From Zygnema cylindricum (taxonomy: Eukaryota > Streptophyta > Zygnematophyceae > Zygnematales > Zygnemataceae), in the NCBI GenBank assembly GCA_037447655.1, contig JBBHKE010003435.1, forward strand, positions 186,223-250,222: DNA of 64,000 bases. The letters are read 5' to 3'. Numbering within the stretch: the first letter of the stretch is position 1; each line of letters begins with the position of its first letter. The notes beneath the pieces are model-generated. The model ran no database searches, was not told where the DNA came from, and worked only from the letters and a program-made list of their open reading frames with translations. Shown here piece by piece: positions 9,931 through 21,317 of this stretch. Made by a program: the position numbers and the translations under genes.

Positions 9931-12612
9931 CTCCCCTTATTTTTTAGTCTACTTTTAGTTTCTCCTTTAAGCCACACTTTTCTCTACAGTATTTTAACTT
10001 GGGAAAAGGTACAGGTTTTGTCATCATATCAACCACCATTTCCCCATCACTTCTATACACAAAATTCACAATTTTGTTTTCAACTTTTTCCCTCACAAAA
10101 CTCAATCTTATATCCATATGTGTAGCCTTGAAATGATGTTTTGGATTGGCTGCAATTGGAATTGGAGCCTAATTATCATAAAACACTTCATGCACTCCCT
10201 TCTTCATATACCCCAGTTCTTGCAATAAAGACTTGACCCACATGAGCTCTTTCACAGCAAAACAAGAGGCCATGAACTCAGCCTCCATAGTGGATTGAGC
10301 AACCACCTTTTGTTGCTTGCTACTCCAACAACAAGCACCCTCCCCCACATATAACACATACCCAGAAGTGCATCTTCTCATAGATGCATCCCCATAACTG
10401 GCATCACTCCAAGTAGTGAAGTCAGCGTGCTCCCCTCCCAAATGCAACCATAAATCCCTAGTTCCCACCAGGTATCTCATAACTCTCTTGGTTGCCTCCC
10501 AATCTCTTTTCCTACGATCATTAAGACTCATACTGAGGACTCCTACTGCTGCAACTATATTTGGTATGGAATAGTTCATAAAGTAGATTAAACTTACTAC
10601 AACCTGTCTGTAAAGAATATACTTCATAAACTGTCTTTCTTCTAGACTCATTTGAACATCTAAGATTATCACTCCTCCTTATACACTCCCATCACTTATT
10701 TTCTTCAAGTCCATAGGAGTGGTACAACAGTTTGCCTTTTCCATTTGGAATTTCACAATCATATTTCCTATAGCTTCTTTTTGAGTAAGTCTGATAATTC
10801 TCTTCTCCCTATCTCTTTCCATTTGAATTCCCAATATGTATTTTGCCTCCCGTAGATCCTTCATGTCAAATCTGCTTCTAAGATCTTTCTTTAACTTATT
10901 GATCTTTTCCATAAACTTACTTAGCACAAACAAATCATCCACATAAATAGCAATGAAAATAACACCATTCTCATCCTCAAACATGTAAATAGAATTGTCA
11001 GAGCTTATCGGGATATATCCCAGACTGGTGAGAAACTCATCTCGTTTCTTATTCCATTGTCTCGCAGCCTGCTTCAGTCCATATAAGGACTTTATGAGTC
11101 TGCATACTTTGCTCTCCTCTCCCTCCTCCACAAATCCCTCTGGTTGCCGCGTAAAGATTTCTTCCTCTAGTTCACGGTTGAGGAAGGCGGTCTTAATATC
11201 CATCTGGTGCATTTCAAGTCTTTCGCTGCTGCTAGACTAAGGAGAATCCTAACAGATGGGAATCGAACCACTGAAGCAAAAGTCTCCTCATAATCTATCC
11301 CTTCTTTTTGAGTGAACCCTTTTGCTACCAACCGAGCCTTATATCTCTCAATGGTATTATCTGGGTTCAGTTTCAGTTTAAACACCCATATACAACGAAT
11401 AGGTTTTCTGTCTGGAGGACTGTCCACCAGCTCCCAAGTATTCGTTTCCATGATTGAAGCCATCTCATCATTTATGGCTCTGACCCATCTATCTTTCTCC
11501 AGACTGTCCATTGCCTCCAAGTATGACTAAGGCTCATGTGGGTGAGATAGCTTTGTTACCTTGTGAGCAACCTATTTTTCTTGGAGCCTTTTGCTGCTCA
11601 TTCGCCCTCCCTCAAAGTGTGAAGCTGGAATGGAGGGAAGTCTTAGATTCCTCCGTACTGTCTCATCGGCTCCCCTATCCATGGAAGCCGGTTCAGACTC
11701 CTCTTCCTCTTTCTCCTCAGAGTGTATAGGAAAATGAGGAGATTTCAGTATATCTCCCCCATCTTTTATCTCCCATGAATCTGCAATCATGTTTTCACTT
11801 GTGTCCTTTCTGGGAAGATCTGAGTCCTCCTCACTCTCGGACTCAAAACTGATTCTTATTTTCTTAGTGTATTTGAAGGGATCAAATGATTTCCCTTCAT
11901 CCATAACAACTAGATGCTTTACCAGAATGATATTTTGTTTAGCTAAATTATAGACTCTATATCCTTTAACATTGTCATCATATCCCACAAAATATCTGGG
12001 TTTCCCTTTAACATCTAGTTTCCAGTTTTTCTTATATGTGTCAACACTGTAAACTTGACTACCGAATACTTTTATGTGAGAAATATCCGATTTCCTTCCA
12101 ACCCACCTCTCATATGGTGTCATTCCTTTAACGGCTGTAGTGAGGACTCTATTCTTAGTGTTGTTAGTATAGTTCATGGCTTCAGCCCAAAATCTTATTC
12201 CTATTTTCTTGTCAGCCAACATACTGCACACACTATCTCCCAGAGTCTGGTTTAACCTCTCAGCTACCCCATTTTGTTCTAGATTATTCGGTACAGTTTT
12301 ATGATGCTCAACTCCCTCATCTCTTAAGTATTGCTCAAATTGGTTAGAGGTGTACTCTCCCCCATTATCACTCCTTATTCGCTTAATGGGGGTTCCGTGC
12401 AACTCCTCACTCCAGGCTTTGTATTCTTTGAAGTACTTTGGTGTTTCAGACTTTGTTTTTAGGAAGTAGACTCTAGAATATCTGGACGAGTCATTAGTAA
12501 TTTTCAATATATACCTTTTCCCCCCGACCAAAGGTACTCTTGCTGGTCCCCAAATATCTGTGTGGGCCAGATCTAGTACTTTCTCACCTCTATATGTGGT
12601 AGTTTTGGGAAA
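9931..12612 (-). pseudogene. Element B' pol: integrase, reverse transcriptase, RNase H
   Basis: A minus-strand copia pol whose gag and protease are deleted. The integrase core runs unbroken for about 345 codons (12612 to 11572). It shows HTDIWGP, SDNGGEY and QNGVAERLN, all three acidic residues kept, and a YERW-GRK...VFGSQVY tail. Reverse transcriptase blocks at 11520-11167 and 11212-10679 hold LYGLKQAARQWN and an intact YVDD (VDDLFVLSK). RNase H at 10672-10169 has WSDASYGD and MEAEFMASC. Few lesions: a stop near 11570, a frameshift near 11190 and a stop at 10676. Reading enters pol directly from a truncated LTR at 12612, so this unit cannot make Gag. Confidence 0.85.
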
Positions 12613-13229
12613 GGCCATGGAGTGTCCGTCTATCCTCTTCGGCCTCGTCCTCTTGTTCTCCGGGATTTCCTCTTCTCAATGATACCTTGCCATGTGTCGA
12701 CAGGTCATGTCACGTTTGAAAACCGCCAAGGCTGCCATAGCGGGATCTCAGCAATGATGCGGATCGTCGGATCTAAACAGGCTTTAAATGCTCGCCGTTA
12801 AAAAACAAATGTCTGGTACATTTGTTTCGTTAGTACTAAAACTCAACTAGTTTCTATGTCCTCACTTTGTTATTCCGTTCATCAGATTAATGATCCGGCT
12901 AATCTTTAAATAGAAATCAAACCCTATGTATTCTAACGGAATACAACGACAGACCGGTAAGAGCTGACGGGTACGCCTCGCTCTTCGGTCGGAGGTTCGA
13001 GTCCTGCCAGACTCAACCTTTTTGTTGAGAGTGACTTAGGTCACTCTTTAGTCGTGCCTATGGAGCTGAGGTAGCCATGGCTCCACCGCCCTCTCTCTCT
13101 TTCAGTGACTACAACAAGTATGGGGGCTAGAGAGAGAAGGTGGATGCAGGCTCCATATGCTTTTTCTTTTAGCTAATTTAACTAATTAAGACGTAGAAAA
13201 TACCTCCCCTAAATCTAGTGATTTTAACA
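12613..13229 (-). repeat. Truncated 5' LTR of unit B'
   Basis: Matches 9320-9930 of the shared LTR. The last 380 bp of the LTR, the PBS, gag and protease are missing. The breakpoint lies at AAAGGCCATGG, where LTR (AAGGCCATGG) and pol (GGGAAAGG) can overlap by a few bases, as expected from a microhomology deletion. Confidence 0.8.
12945..13140 (+). other. Antisense tRNA-like module with conserved hairpin (LTR of B')
   Basis: Best preserved copy. Box-A-like CAGACCGGTAAGAGC, perfect box B GGTTCGAGTCC at 12994-13004 (T-stem 4/5 paired), and a T5 run at 13019-13023. Then GGTAGCCATGGCT, a CTCTCTCT/AGAGAGAG stem and the loop GTGACTACAACAAGTA. The small frame from the ATG ends SDYNKYGG-stop. Confidence 0.7.
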
Positions 13230-14851
13230 GGTTTTGCGCCAGACTAAAAGAAATGTGTAACTTTTTCAATATCACTGTTATTCATCCGTCAACACATCGC
13301 GTGTGCCATGATATGTGGGGATTTTTTTTGATTGTGATGTGGTATTTTGGTGGATAATTCCCATTTGTCATTCCTTTCGTACCCACAAACACAAAATGGA
13401 CATTCTATTCGTCGACTATTACTTGTTAATTTTTGTTGAAGAAATTAAGGGTTTGACCCTTGTCCTATTTATTTCTCTTTAATATCTCTATAAGTACCCC
13501 CTCTATCAGATTGCAGAACAACCAGTTTTTTTCTTGAAAAAGATGTTGATATAGCATGTCCTTGTCCATTGCAAATCTTTGTGTTGTTCGAAGAAGCTCA
13601 TCCCTTGAATCAAATATCCCATCCGGTATAGGCAACATCCTTTGGAGAAAGAGATAAAAAAACAAAATAATCACTTATTCTCACTCACACTCACACTGAA
13701 CACATTTTTTTTATGTATTTCCTAACTCTACTCACTCACTCATTACTCACTACAATGTTAAAGAAAAAGTACACCCGAAATCAACAGATAGCAAACAATC
13801 CCTAAATATAACGACATGATGCACGTTGAGTGCGCCTGACATAGCCTGCAACATCAAGCTACCTCTACTATCATAAATCTGCTCTCCGTAAATTGAAACA
13901 AATGTGGCACGATTGTTGCAGGATCGTAGCAGGATCTACCGTACAAAGGTATTGCCTCTTCATCATACACATAAAATATTTCCGCGGAAGAAAAAAATCG
14001 CGTCACGTTTCGCGAACCAACATTTCTTCGAAATCGACCAGCGTGCGATTCGTACAAATGAATACCGCTAAGCGCTCACACCAAACCGAACCAACACAAA
14101 AGTACAATATCGAACGAAACAAAACACAACTGACGCGAACCAAACAAAACATTTGACGGCACGATTTCGGCGGAAGCCGATTGGCCCAATATCCTAACAT
14201 TTCGCTATCGATGTAAGACTCAGAGTTCGCAAACGGTCAACGGGAATCGTGACCGACCGTTAACCGACCCCCCGCGCCAGATCTGAAACGGATTCAGTTG
14301 TCAAATGTTAAGGAACGGGCGGTCGCGGTCGGTTGATTAACCAAATAAAAAAAAAATCGGTCACGGTCGGTCAAACAAAAAACAAAAAAAAATGAAAATT
14401 TTGTATTTTTTTCCAACAATATTATACTTTGTGATTTTGGTATCGTGGAATTACGTGACATCATGATTAGCGTCGCAAATGTGACACGGTACTGACACTA
14501 TTCATTTCGCGAATCTTACTAAAAGTTAAGGGTCGTAAATCGTAATCTATTGTAAAGTATTAATTATGTACTTTTTATGGTGTTTCCAAAAATATGTCAA
14601 ATTATTATGTGAATATCACGTGACATTTCGTAAATATTTGTTTCCTCATAAATTGTGCATTAATGCAAAGTGTTAATTATGCGTTATATACCGTGTTTAT
14701 CATATCATTATCTCAATATCACGCGACATGTATTAATTATTAGTTTATAAATCAGCGGAAATCAAATTAGTACGTCAATTTCCAACGACAAATCCTAGTT
14801 ATTAGCTTATTCACATGTTTCTAACAATAACGGTGCGGCCCTATGTGGCTG
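13230..14851. other. Intergenic, mostly unclassified
   Basis: At 13232-13310 (plus) a short frame FCARLKEMCNFFNI...HPSTHR resembles a gypsy integrase core fragment (weak). At 13465-13674 (minus) GIFDSRDELLRTTQRFA resembles the N-terminal motif of MULE/FAR1-type transposases (weak). At 14218-14400 GGTCGGT/ACCGACC repeats occur in both orientations. The rest is AT-rich with no gene I can support. Confidence 0.4.
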
Positions 14852-15574
14852 TAACTTAGCTAACTTACTTTGTATTTTAGCGCGGATTCGGCGGTGATTT
14901 CAGGTGTCTCTATGTGTATACTTAAAGTTGTTACTTAAGTTTGTGACGATTATATACGTCGACAATACCCGTGATGGTTGTCACCGTGTAAAATCTGTCT
15001 TTGCCGCACCGTATTTTTTCGAAACTTTTTAAAGCGTCGCAAGACACATTGTAATTTTTGAAACGATTTCGTATGTCGCATGTGTTTGCGTGAAATCGTA
15101 GACGTGCAGCCTTGCAGCCGTGGCTATACGATATGACTTTGCATAAACCTCTGATGTACGGTCGCCATGATTTCGCAAAAAATCACCTTCGCAAATTTTT
15201 CACCTTTGCGTGAAATGACACTGCATCATCGAGACCCCTGCAAAAAAAACCGTACAAGATGCATGGGGACAAAAACCAAAAACCCTGTACTTTTTTCTTT
15301 CGTAAAAAAAAATCGAATGTGGGAATATGTTTTCCTATTGGTGTAAACGTTTTTTCTTACCCTAAAACACATTGTTGATGTTGTTTATGTTAAGTTTGAA
15401 GATGACGTGACAGTGGGTTGAAAAAACACAAGACGACAAATTTTTGTACATCCTTAGATTGAGAATGACGTAAATTGATATTTACGATTTCTTCGTACGG
15501 GTGCAGCTTCGGCAGTACGGCGCTAAGTCATACTGGAAAATAACAGAAAAAATCCCAAACCTAGCCACATGGGG
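14852..15574 (+). repeat. Unclassified dispersed repeat, copy 1
   Basis: Shares long blocks in the same order with 17684-18149: AACTTAGC-AACTTACTTTG, GACGATT-TATACGT-GACAAT, AAGATGACG, CACAAGAC-ACAAATTTT and CTTCGTACGG. Copy 1 holds about 260 bp more in the middle. There are no coding motifs and no clear terminal repeats. It could be a non-autonomous DNA element or an LTR fragment; undecided. Confidence 0.6.
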
Positions 15575-15718
15575 CCGGTCGTGCATAGGTATACAAACGT
15601 TCAATGACATGCTTCATACAGAGTTATCGTCAACAGTGAACGCCAAAATGTATAGACCTCACATATGTGTGATACAACTAGAGGACAAAGAATATATACC
15701 AACATAAATATCAATGGA

Positions 15719-16473
15719 TCAGCCCAAGGAAACAAGCAAACAAATAAAAGCACAACGACAAATCCAGTAGGTAAAGATGAAAAAGGATGGAATCCCCCCC
15801 CTTAGCCTCCACGGGAGGGTTCCTGCAGGGGAGCTGGTAAGGACAGCCGGTAGGTTGCGACATCCGTGGCAAAACCAGTGTCCAGCCATAATAGCGTGCA
15901 AAGGTGGAACCAAGCACTCCATGTGAAATCCTAGATTGCAATAGTCGCAGTGAAGCATCGTCGTTTCTTCGTCAGACCGCCGACACAATTGACACTCGGT
16001 GGCCTCGGTAATTGGCATCCGCCACGAATCCATACTGTGGGAAAGATCCGGTAGGTAGCAAGGGGCACAATTTTTTTAATTTTCTCGCAAAGTTTGGGTG
16101 TCGGCCCCTTGTAGGCTTAATAATCCATTGGAGTCGATTTTTGTGATCCTCAATATGTGAGCCGAGACATCCGTGTCGAGTGTGTCAAATGCTTGCCGAC
16201 GCAAATATACATAGTCCCCCACCCGATAGGGTTTTTTTTGTGGTCGATAGCTGCCAGTGCGAGTTGTTGCAAACCGTAAGGAGTCGTGATGTTGAGCAAT
16301 GTGTAAGTTTTTAAAGGCCATTGGCATTTCCCTAGCAAAAAGCAAAGCCCGGTTGGTTAGTTCTTCCAAAAAAAAGAATTAGATATAAGCAGCAAAGGAA
16401 AACTAGCGGCTTTCTGTATATTTTTACCTAGCAGTGGCTATCAACCAAATAACACATAATAGGGAGTGAAATT
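15719..16473 (-). pseudogene. Gypsy integrase C-terminus with a PHD finger
   Basis: Read from 16473 leftwards: FTPYYVLFG (end of a gypsy integrase core), then YRVGDYVYLRRQAFDTLD...HILRITKID...LSLQGADTQTLREN, which is the integrase C-terminal barrel. After one in-frame TAA in an A-run (16076-16078) the same frame continues NCAPCYLPDLSH. A PHD finger follows: C-LC, LHCDYC, GFHMEC, HWFCHGC, spacing C2-C-C-x2-C-x4-H-x2-C-C-x2-C with the conserved Trp. PHD fingers read histone H3 tails. In this position chromoviruses carry a chromodomain, so an integration-targeting role is an inference. The homologous arrangement recurs at 53572-53860. Reverse transcriptase and the rest are absent here. Confidence 0.8.
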
Positions 16474-17352
16474 TGTTTTTTTGAAAGCTTTAGTCCTCAC
16501 TAAGCTTCATAGGTGAGGGGAGTGTTTTCTCAGTACTTAGAATATTTTGTGAAAGTCTGGTTCAGTATGTACCAGAATTAATGTTACAGTGAACAGTGAG
16601 GGAGTTCACGGTGTGACACACTTCAGGACACGCGTCGGTAATTGAGACACTCTACAAAGATCCGTTCGTACTATTCAGACTTACAATAAAGACCGAGGCG
16701 TCACATAAAAGTTTCATCTTGGATGAAACTTCGAAATGATGGACGGTGAAGATTTGCTGCCGACGGAAAGTGGTCATCCGGGACCACGTCTGTAATTATC
16801 TGACGTGTTTATACATGGTGTATTGTGACGTTACTTATCTCTAGTTTGTACAGAAGCGTGTTTTGTTTGATTAGTGTCTCAGTTCAGATTCATTCTGTAT
16901 GACATATCTTGACATATTCAGGTATCCTCTTTTAAATAGTAGATATTATTGATGCATGGCTGGTATGCTTCCTTTGCTTAGTTAGGGAAATAAGTGGCTG
17001 CTAGCTCTTAGAAGAATAGATCTTTTAGGTATACGAATATGACTTAGCCATCTCAGAATTAGGAACTTGTTGTATCAAAATTATGCTGTGATATTTTTGA
17101 TATCTTTGACTGAGAATATCTCTCAGATCTGTTTGCAGATTTCTGTGTAAATTTGCACTTGTGTTCCACTTTGTATTATCTGTATTGTGTCAGATTTGTA
17201 GGCCATTTGGCTCTTTAAATTTCTTTGGCTGTGTTCCAAAGTTGTGTGTAATTTTTTGAGCATCTGTGAGAGCTTCTTGCTTATCTTAGTTTTGTGATGT
17301 CTACTCCAGCATCATCTTCATCTTCAGTTGGTGTAGCAGTCACAGAACAACA
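16474..17352 (+). mobile_element. Solo LTR (same family as 4333-5629)
   Basis: TGTTTTTTTGAAAGC...GAACAACA, aligned end to end with the solo LTR at 4333-5629 in its first 100 bp. Flanks are AAATT (16469-16473) and AGATT (17353-17357), a 5-bp duplication with one mismatch. The ATG at about 17298 opens a Ser-rich Gag-like start inside the LTR. Confidence 0.7.
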
Positions 17353-17683
17353 AGATTTTGTACTTTTACTTATTTAAACTTGTATGTAATGACGGCAGAT
17401 TCTGTATTACCTAAATCAACGTTATAGAGAAATTACAATTTTTTTTTTTTTCATAATGGTATGAATACACAAATTAGAATCAATGACACTAATTTATTGT
17501 TAATACTAATAATTTTCTATATTCTAATAACGGTTAACGGTGTACACCGTGAATCGTAATTAGAGTAGATAAAAAATTTGAGTAAAAAAAAAACATTTAG
17601 AGTTATGAACGCTAATTTGCGTGAAATAACTTTTTGACAGTGGAAGTTTGTCTAAGTGTATGTCCCCATGTACTTGAAACTTA
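17353..17683. other. Intergenic with a MITE-like fragment
   Basis: 17540-17625 contains CGTGAATCGTAATTAGAGT and TTAGAGTTATGAACGC, close to the inner part of the palindromic element at 32626-32779. Otherwise AT-rich; nothing else seen. Confidence 0.45.
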
Positions 17684-18149
17684 GCGAACTTACTTTGTTT
17701 TTTAGCGCTGATCTGGCGGACCCGGATTTCAAGTGTCCCTATGTGTAACACTAGAATTTTTACTTAACGGTGTGACGATTGTATACGTTGACAATGCCCG
17801 TGACGGCTGTCAACGTCTAAAATCTGTAATGACGGACGTTGTTTTCCGTAATTGCTTGTGAAAATTACGGCACGTGCGAATATATGTTCTTATTTGTTTT
17901 TAGAAAATACCTCATTTTAAAACACATCGCGCATGTGTTTTAAACATAAGGTTGAAGATGACGTTTTTTGTCGTTGAAGGGGGACGAAAAACACAAGACA
18001 ACAAATTTTCGTACATCCTAAGATCGAGGATGACGCAAATTGTACTTTACAAATTTACTATTCCTTCGTACGGTCGGAACTTAGGCAGTACTGCCCTAAG
18101 TTTTACAGCAAAACGACAGAAAAAAAACACTTACTTATGCACATGGGGA
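17684..18149 (+). repeat. Unclassified dispersed repeat, copy 2
   Basis: See 14852-15574. This copy lacks about 260 bp of the middle and ends about 50 bp before the LTR of gypsy C. Confidence 0.6.
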
Positions 18150-18199
18150 CATACCCTAATTTATTTAAGTACTTTATATTAGGTTATGCCGGCAAAAAT

Positions 18200-19203
18200 T
18201 GTAACAGTAATGGAGGATCGAACTTGTTCGTAAAGGGGTATTTAGGTGTTTTGATTATAGAGTACTAAATTAGGTAGACGTTCGCGAAAGAATCACGCGA
18301 TTTGGAGTTATACATCAAAAGTTATAGGGATGGGTATAATTAGGCGACAACGCAGGGTCTAAATAACAAACGGGTATCATTGAAACGGGTTAAGGGTCAA
18401 ATTAGTACCGAAATTTTGCGTGCACGTTTCATAAAGTTCTAATGAAAAGTTTGGTACGCACGATGGCTCGTTTCATACATTTTTCAGTATGAAACGTCAC
18501 TTTCATTTTATGGAATTTCGTAGAAAGTTTCGCGTGCGAAATTTGCGACGCACGTTCGTGCGAAGTTTCGTTTGGCGCGCACTTTTGCACGTAAATGTTA
18601 CGCAGTGAAACGTAGCGTTTGATTGGTTAGAAATGCTACGTAGTTAGTGAGAGATTTTGCACGTTTTTGCATTGGTCAATTTGAGTCATTGTTGATCAAT
18701 GATTAGCCCAGGTAAAACCTGTTCAACGGAGCGTTGACTATGGCCTGGCGAGTCCAGGGCGATGATGGATAAATAGGGAAGTCTAAGAGAAAAGTAAACA
18801 TCTTTTCATTTAGGGCGATGATGGATAAATAGGGAAGTCTAAGAGAAAAGTAAACATCTTTTCATTTGGAAAAGTTTGTGGAAATTCTGACTGATCTTGG
18901 TCTTGAGCAGTTAAAACCTGACATTTTGGCATTGAAATCTCTTACAAACTAAGTAGTGTTTTAGTAATTAAGAGGTAGATTTATAAAGAGTGGAGAGTGG
19001 AGGAAAACACATTAATAAGAAGGGTTGAGCCACGAGGGCAAGAGACCAAGCTAATGTTATGTGGACAGAAGCTTCTTCTAATTTAAAGTTTATCCTTATG
19101 CGAGTGCTTTCCAATGTGGATGTGTATTTTCCAATGTATGGAATGTGTGGTTGAAATTGATTGAAGTAATGGGATTTTCTAAGAGGTTAGATATCCTATT
19201 ACA
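18200..19203 (+). repeat. 5' LTR of gypsy C
   Basis: 1004 bp. It contains a direct tandem duplication of about 56 bp (18757-18868, unit starting AGGGCGATGATGG) that is single in the 3' LTR, so it arose after insertion. Confidence 0.88.
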
Positions 19204-19205
19204 TA

Positions 19206-19217
19206 TGGTATCAAAGC
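19206..19217 (+). promoter_or_regulatory. Primer-binding site of gypsy C (3' end of initiator tRNA-Met)
   Basis: TGGTATCAAAGC, two bases after the LTR end. One mismatch to the TGGTATCAGAGC used by many plant LTR retrotransposons. In contrast to the copia elements here, this is the conventional 3'-end site. Confidence 0.85.
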
Positions 19218-20013
19218 TTAGGTTAGAAACCAAGGAGAAGTTTGCTCACTCGAATATCGACTGCCATGACCGGTGAATGTGCTCTAACCTGTGTCGGTAG
19301 AACCACAATGTAAAGTGGTAGGGGATTGGAGGGAAACTGAGTGTTCACACTACCAGCGGCCGGTGTTTAGATGTGGGGCGTGCTCAGGTCCTAAGGACTA
19401 AGGTGGGGGTGGGCAATGTAGCCAACGCTGAAGCTCACTCCAATTACCTAGAGGCCAAACAAACTTGCCTTCTCCTAACAATGATTCATGTGTAGAGGGA
19501 GGGCTTGAAGCCATGAAGGGTGAGGATGTGAGGATTAGAGAACAAAGGATCGTGATGTAGTGGGAAATGGGAAATTTGTTAATGGTGGAGAAGGAAAGTG
19601 AAGCACTTTACTTCTTCAAAAGCAAAGGCGTCCAGAAATGACTTAATACTTTTCAAACCCTAAATTATTACCTTTGAGAGCTTTTTAATTTTGATGTTGC
19701 AAAATTTATGGTTGAACCTTATCTTTAAGAGCTTTCAATTTTGTTGTTGCAAAATTTGTGGGGAAATTCTGGCCTTTTTGCATCAATGTTTGGGAAATTG
19801 AAGAATTGAATTTGCACCAACTTACTTCAATGTCTTATTTATTTCTCATATTTTGATATTCTTCAAAGGATTTGTTAAGGAAAAAAAATATTGGATTGGA
19901 GCAATCGGAGGACTTCAAACCTGCAGCAAATTTCTCTGGGAAATTATATTCTATCTTTCTTTTTACTCGATTTCATTTTTGTGATAATGACAAATTTTGC
20001 ATGAAAACGTGAA

Positions 20014-21303
20014 ATGGAAAATGCATTGAATGTTTTGAAGAAACGTACTGTGAAATTGGTAAAAATATTAAATAATCATGTTGCTGCTGTGGTTGAAACA
20101 ATTTCCGAATTGAAAAGTGAATTGAAAGTTGTTAAAGAAAATGGGAATGTTTCAAATGAGAAATTGGATGAGTTTATTAACTTAATTCAGACGAATAATG
20201 ATGTTAATGACCAAAAAGGTGAGAGTAGTAAAAAGAATGCCAATTTTAGGGAGGATGATCATGATAGACCTAAAAAGATAAGAGATTTGAAATTGTCTGT
20301 TAGTGAGGTACCATCCTTTGATGGTAAGAAGAATGATGAGTTGGATGCTTAGTTTTTTTATATAAAGTATTATTTGGAATCTAGGAACTGTGATCGTGAT
20401 GATTATACTTGTTTTGCTGTAAGCTATATGAAGGGTGATGCTCAAATTTGGTATTACACTCAGAGGAGGTCTAATTTGATTCTTGATTATGTTGATTGCG
20501 AAAATTTTAAAAACGCGATCAAAATCGCGTTTCTTGTCTGTCACTTATAAATCCAGAATGGAAGAAAAATGATTGAACTGTAAGCAGACTGGATCTGTGA
20601 AAGATTATATTGTGGAATTTGACTCATCTAGCATTCATGTCATATGTTTGATTGATGAAATGGCTAGGTTGAATTTCTTGAACTATCTGAATCCCATACT
20701 GAAATCAGAACTTAAACATCAAAAATTTACTAATTTGAAGGAATTACAAAATAAATTATAGGAATTAGAGGATCAGTTGGGGTATAATCGTGAAACTCGA
20801 TCACTCAGGGGAAATTTCAATGAAGTATCAGAGTGGGGTGAGGAGGAATTTGAGGAAGAAGGTTTGAATGCAGGTCTGGTTAATAGGCAAAATATCTTCA
20901 GGGGAAATCAGAGGGGTGGACACAGTGTTAATGCAGGAAAAAAATATCAGAATAGAGGGGGCTACATTTAGAGTCATAAACCGAGCATTAATGCTCAAAA
21001 ACCTAATTTTACCATTTCCACATGCACTATTTATCAGAAAAGAGGTTATAGGGCATCTAAATATGCACAACTGAAGAAAATTAACTGTTATAACTGTGGA
21101 AAGAGGGACATTTCAGCAGAAAATGCACAAAACCGAAGAAGAAAGTCACTTGTTTTAAATGCGGAGGTCCAGATCATTACGCTAAGGATTGTACAGATAA
21201 GGGATCTCTTAAAACAGTTGATGTCAATGAAGGTTATCAGGAAGATATTGCATTATACCTAGCTGAAAAGGAAGCCCAGGAGGTGGGAAACGGAAAAAAC
21301 TAG
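20014..21303 (+). pseudogene. Gypsy C gag
   Basis: It starts MENALNVLKKR. The first 100 residues are a charged, probably coiled-coil N-terminus (ISELKSELKVVKEN), then SEVPSFDGKK and the capsid motifs GDAQIWYY and GSVKDYIVEF. A Glu-rich and Gly/Arg-rich region follows, then two zinc-knuckle-like blocks near 21080-21195 (CYNCGKRD, CFKCGGPDHYAKDC; the second is complete C-x2-C-x4-H-x4-C). Stops at 20352, 20761 and 20971 and at least two frameshifts break it. There is about 800 bp of leader between PBS and start; I see no gene in it. Confidence 0.75.
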
Positions 21304-21317
21304 CTGAAAGTCCTCAG

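Noticed and set aside
12945-13023. Functional tRNA gene
   Set aside because: Box B is perfect but no acceptor stem and no proper anticodon stem can be drawn, and the sequence recurs only inside LTRs.
13465-13674. MULE-type transposase gene
   Set aside because: Only one short motif (FDSRDELL...RFA) resembles the family, with no DDE domain nearby; noted as weak resemblance only.
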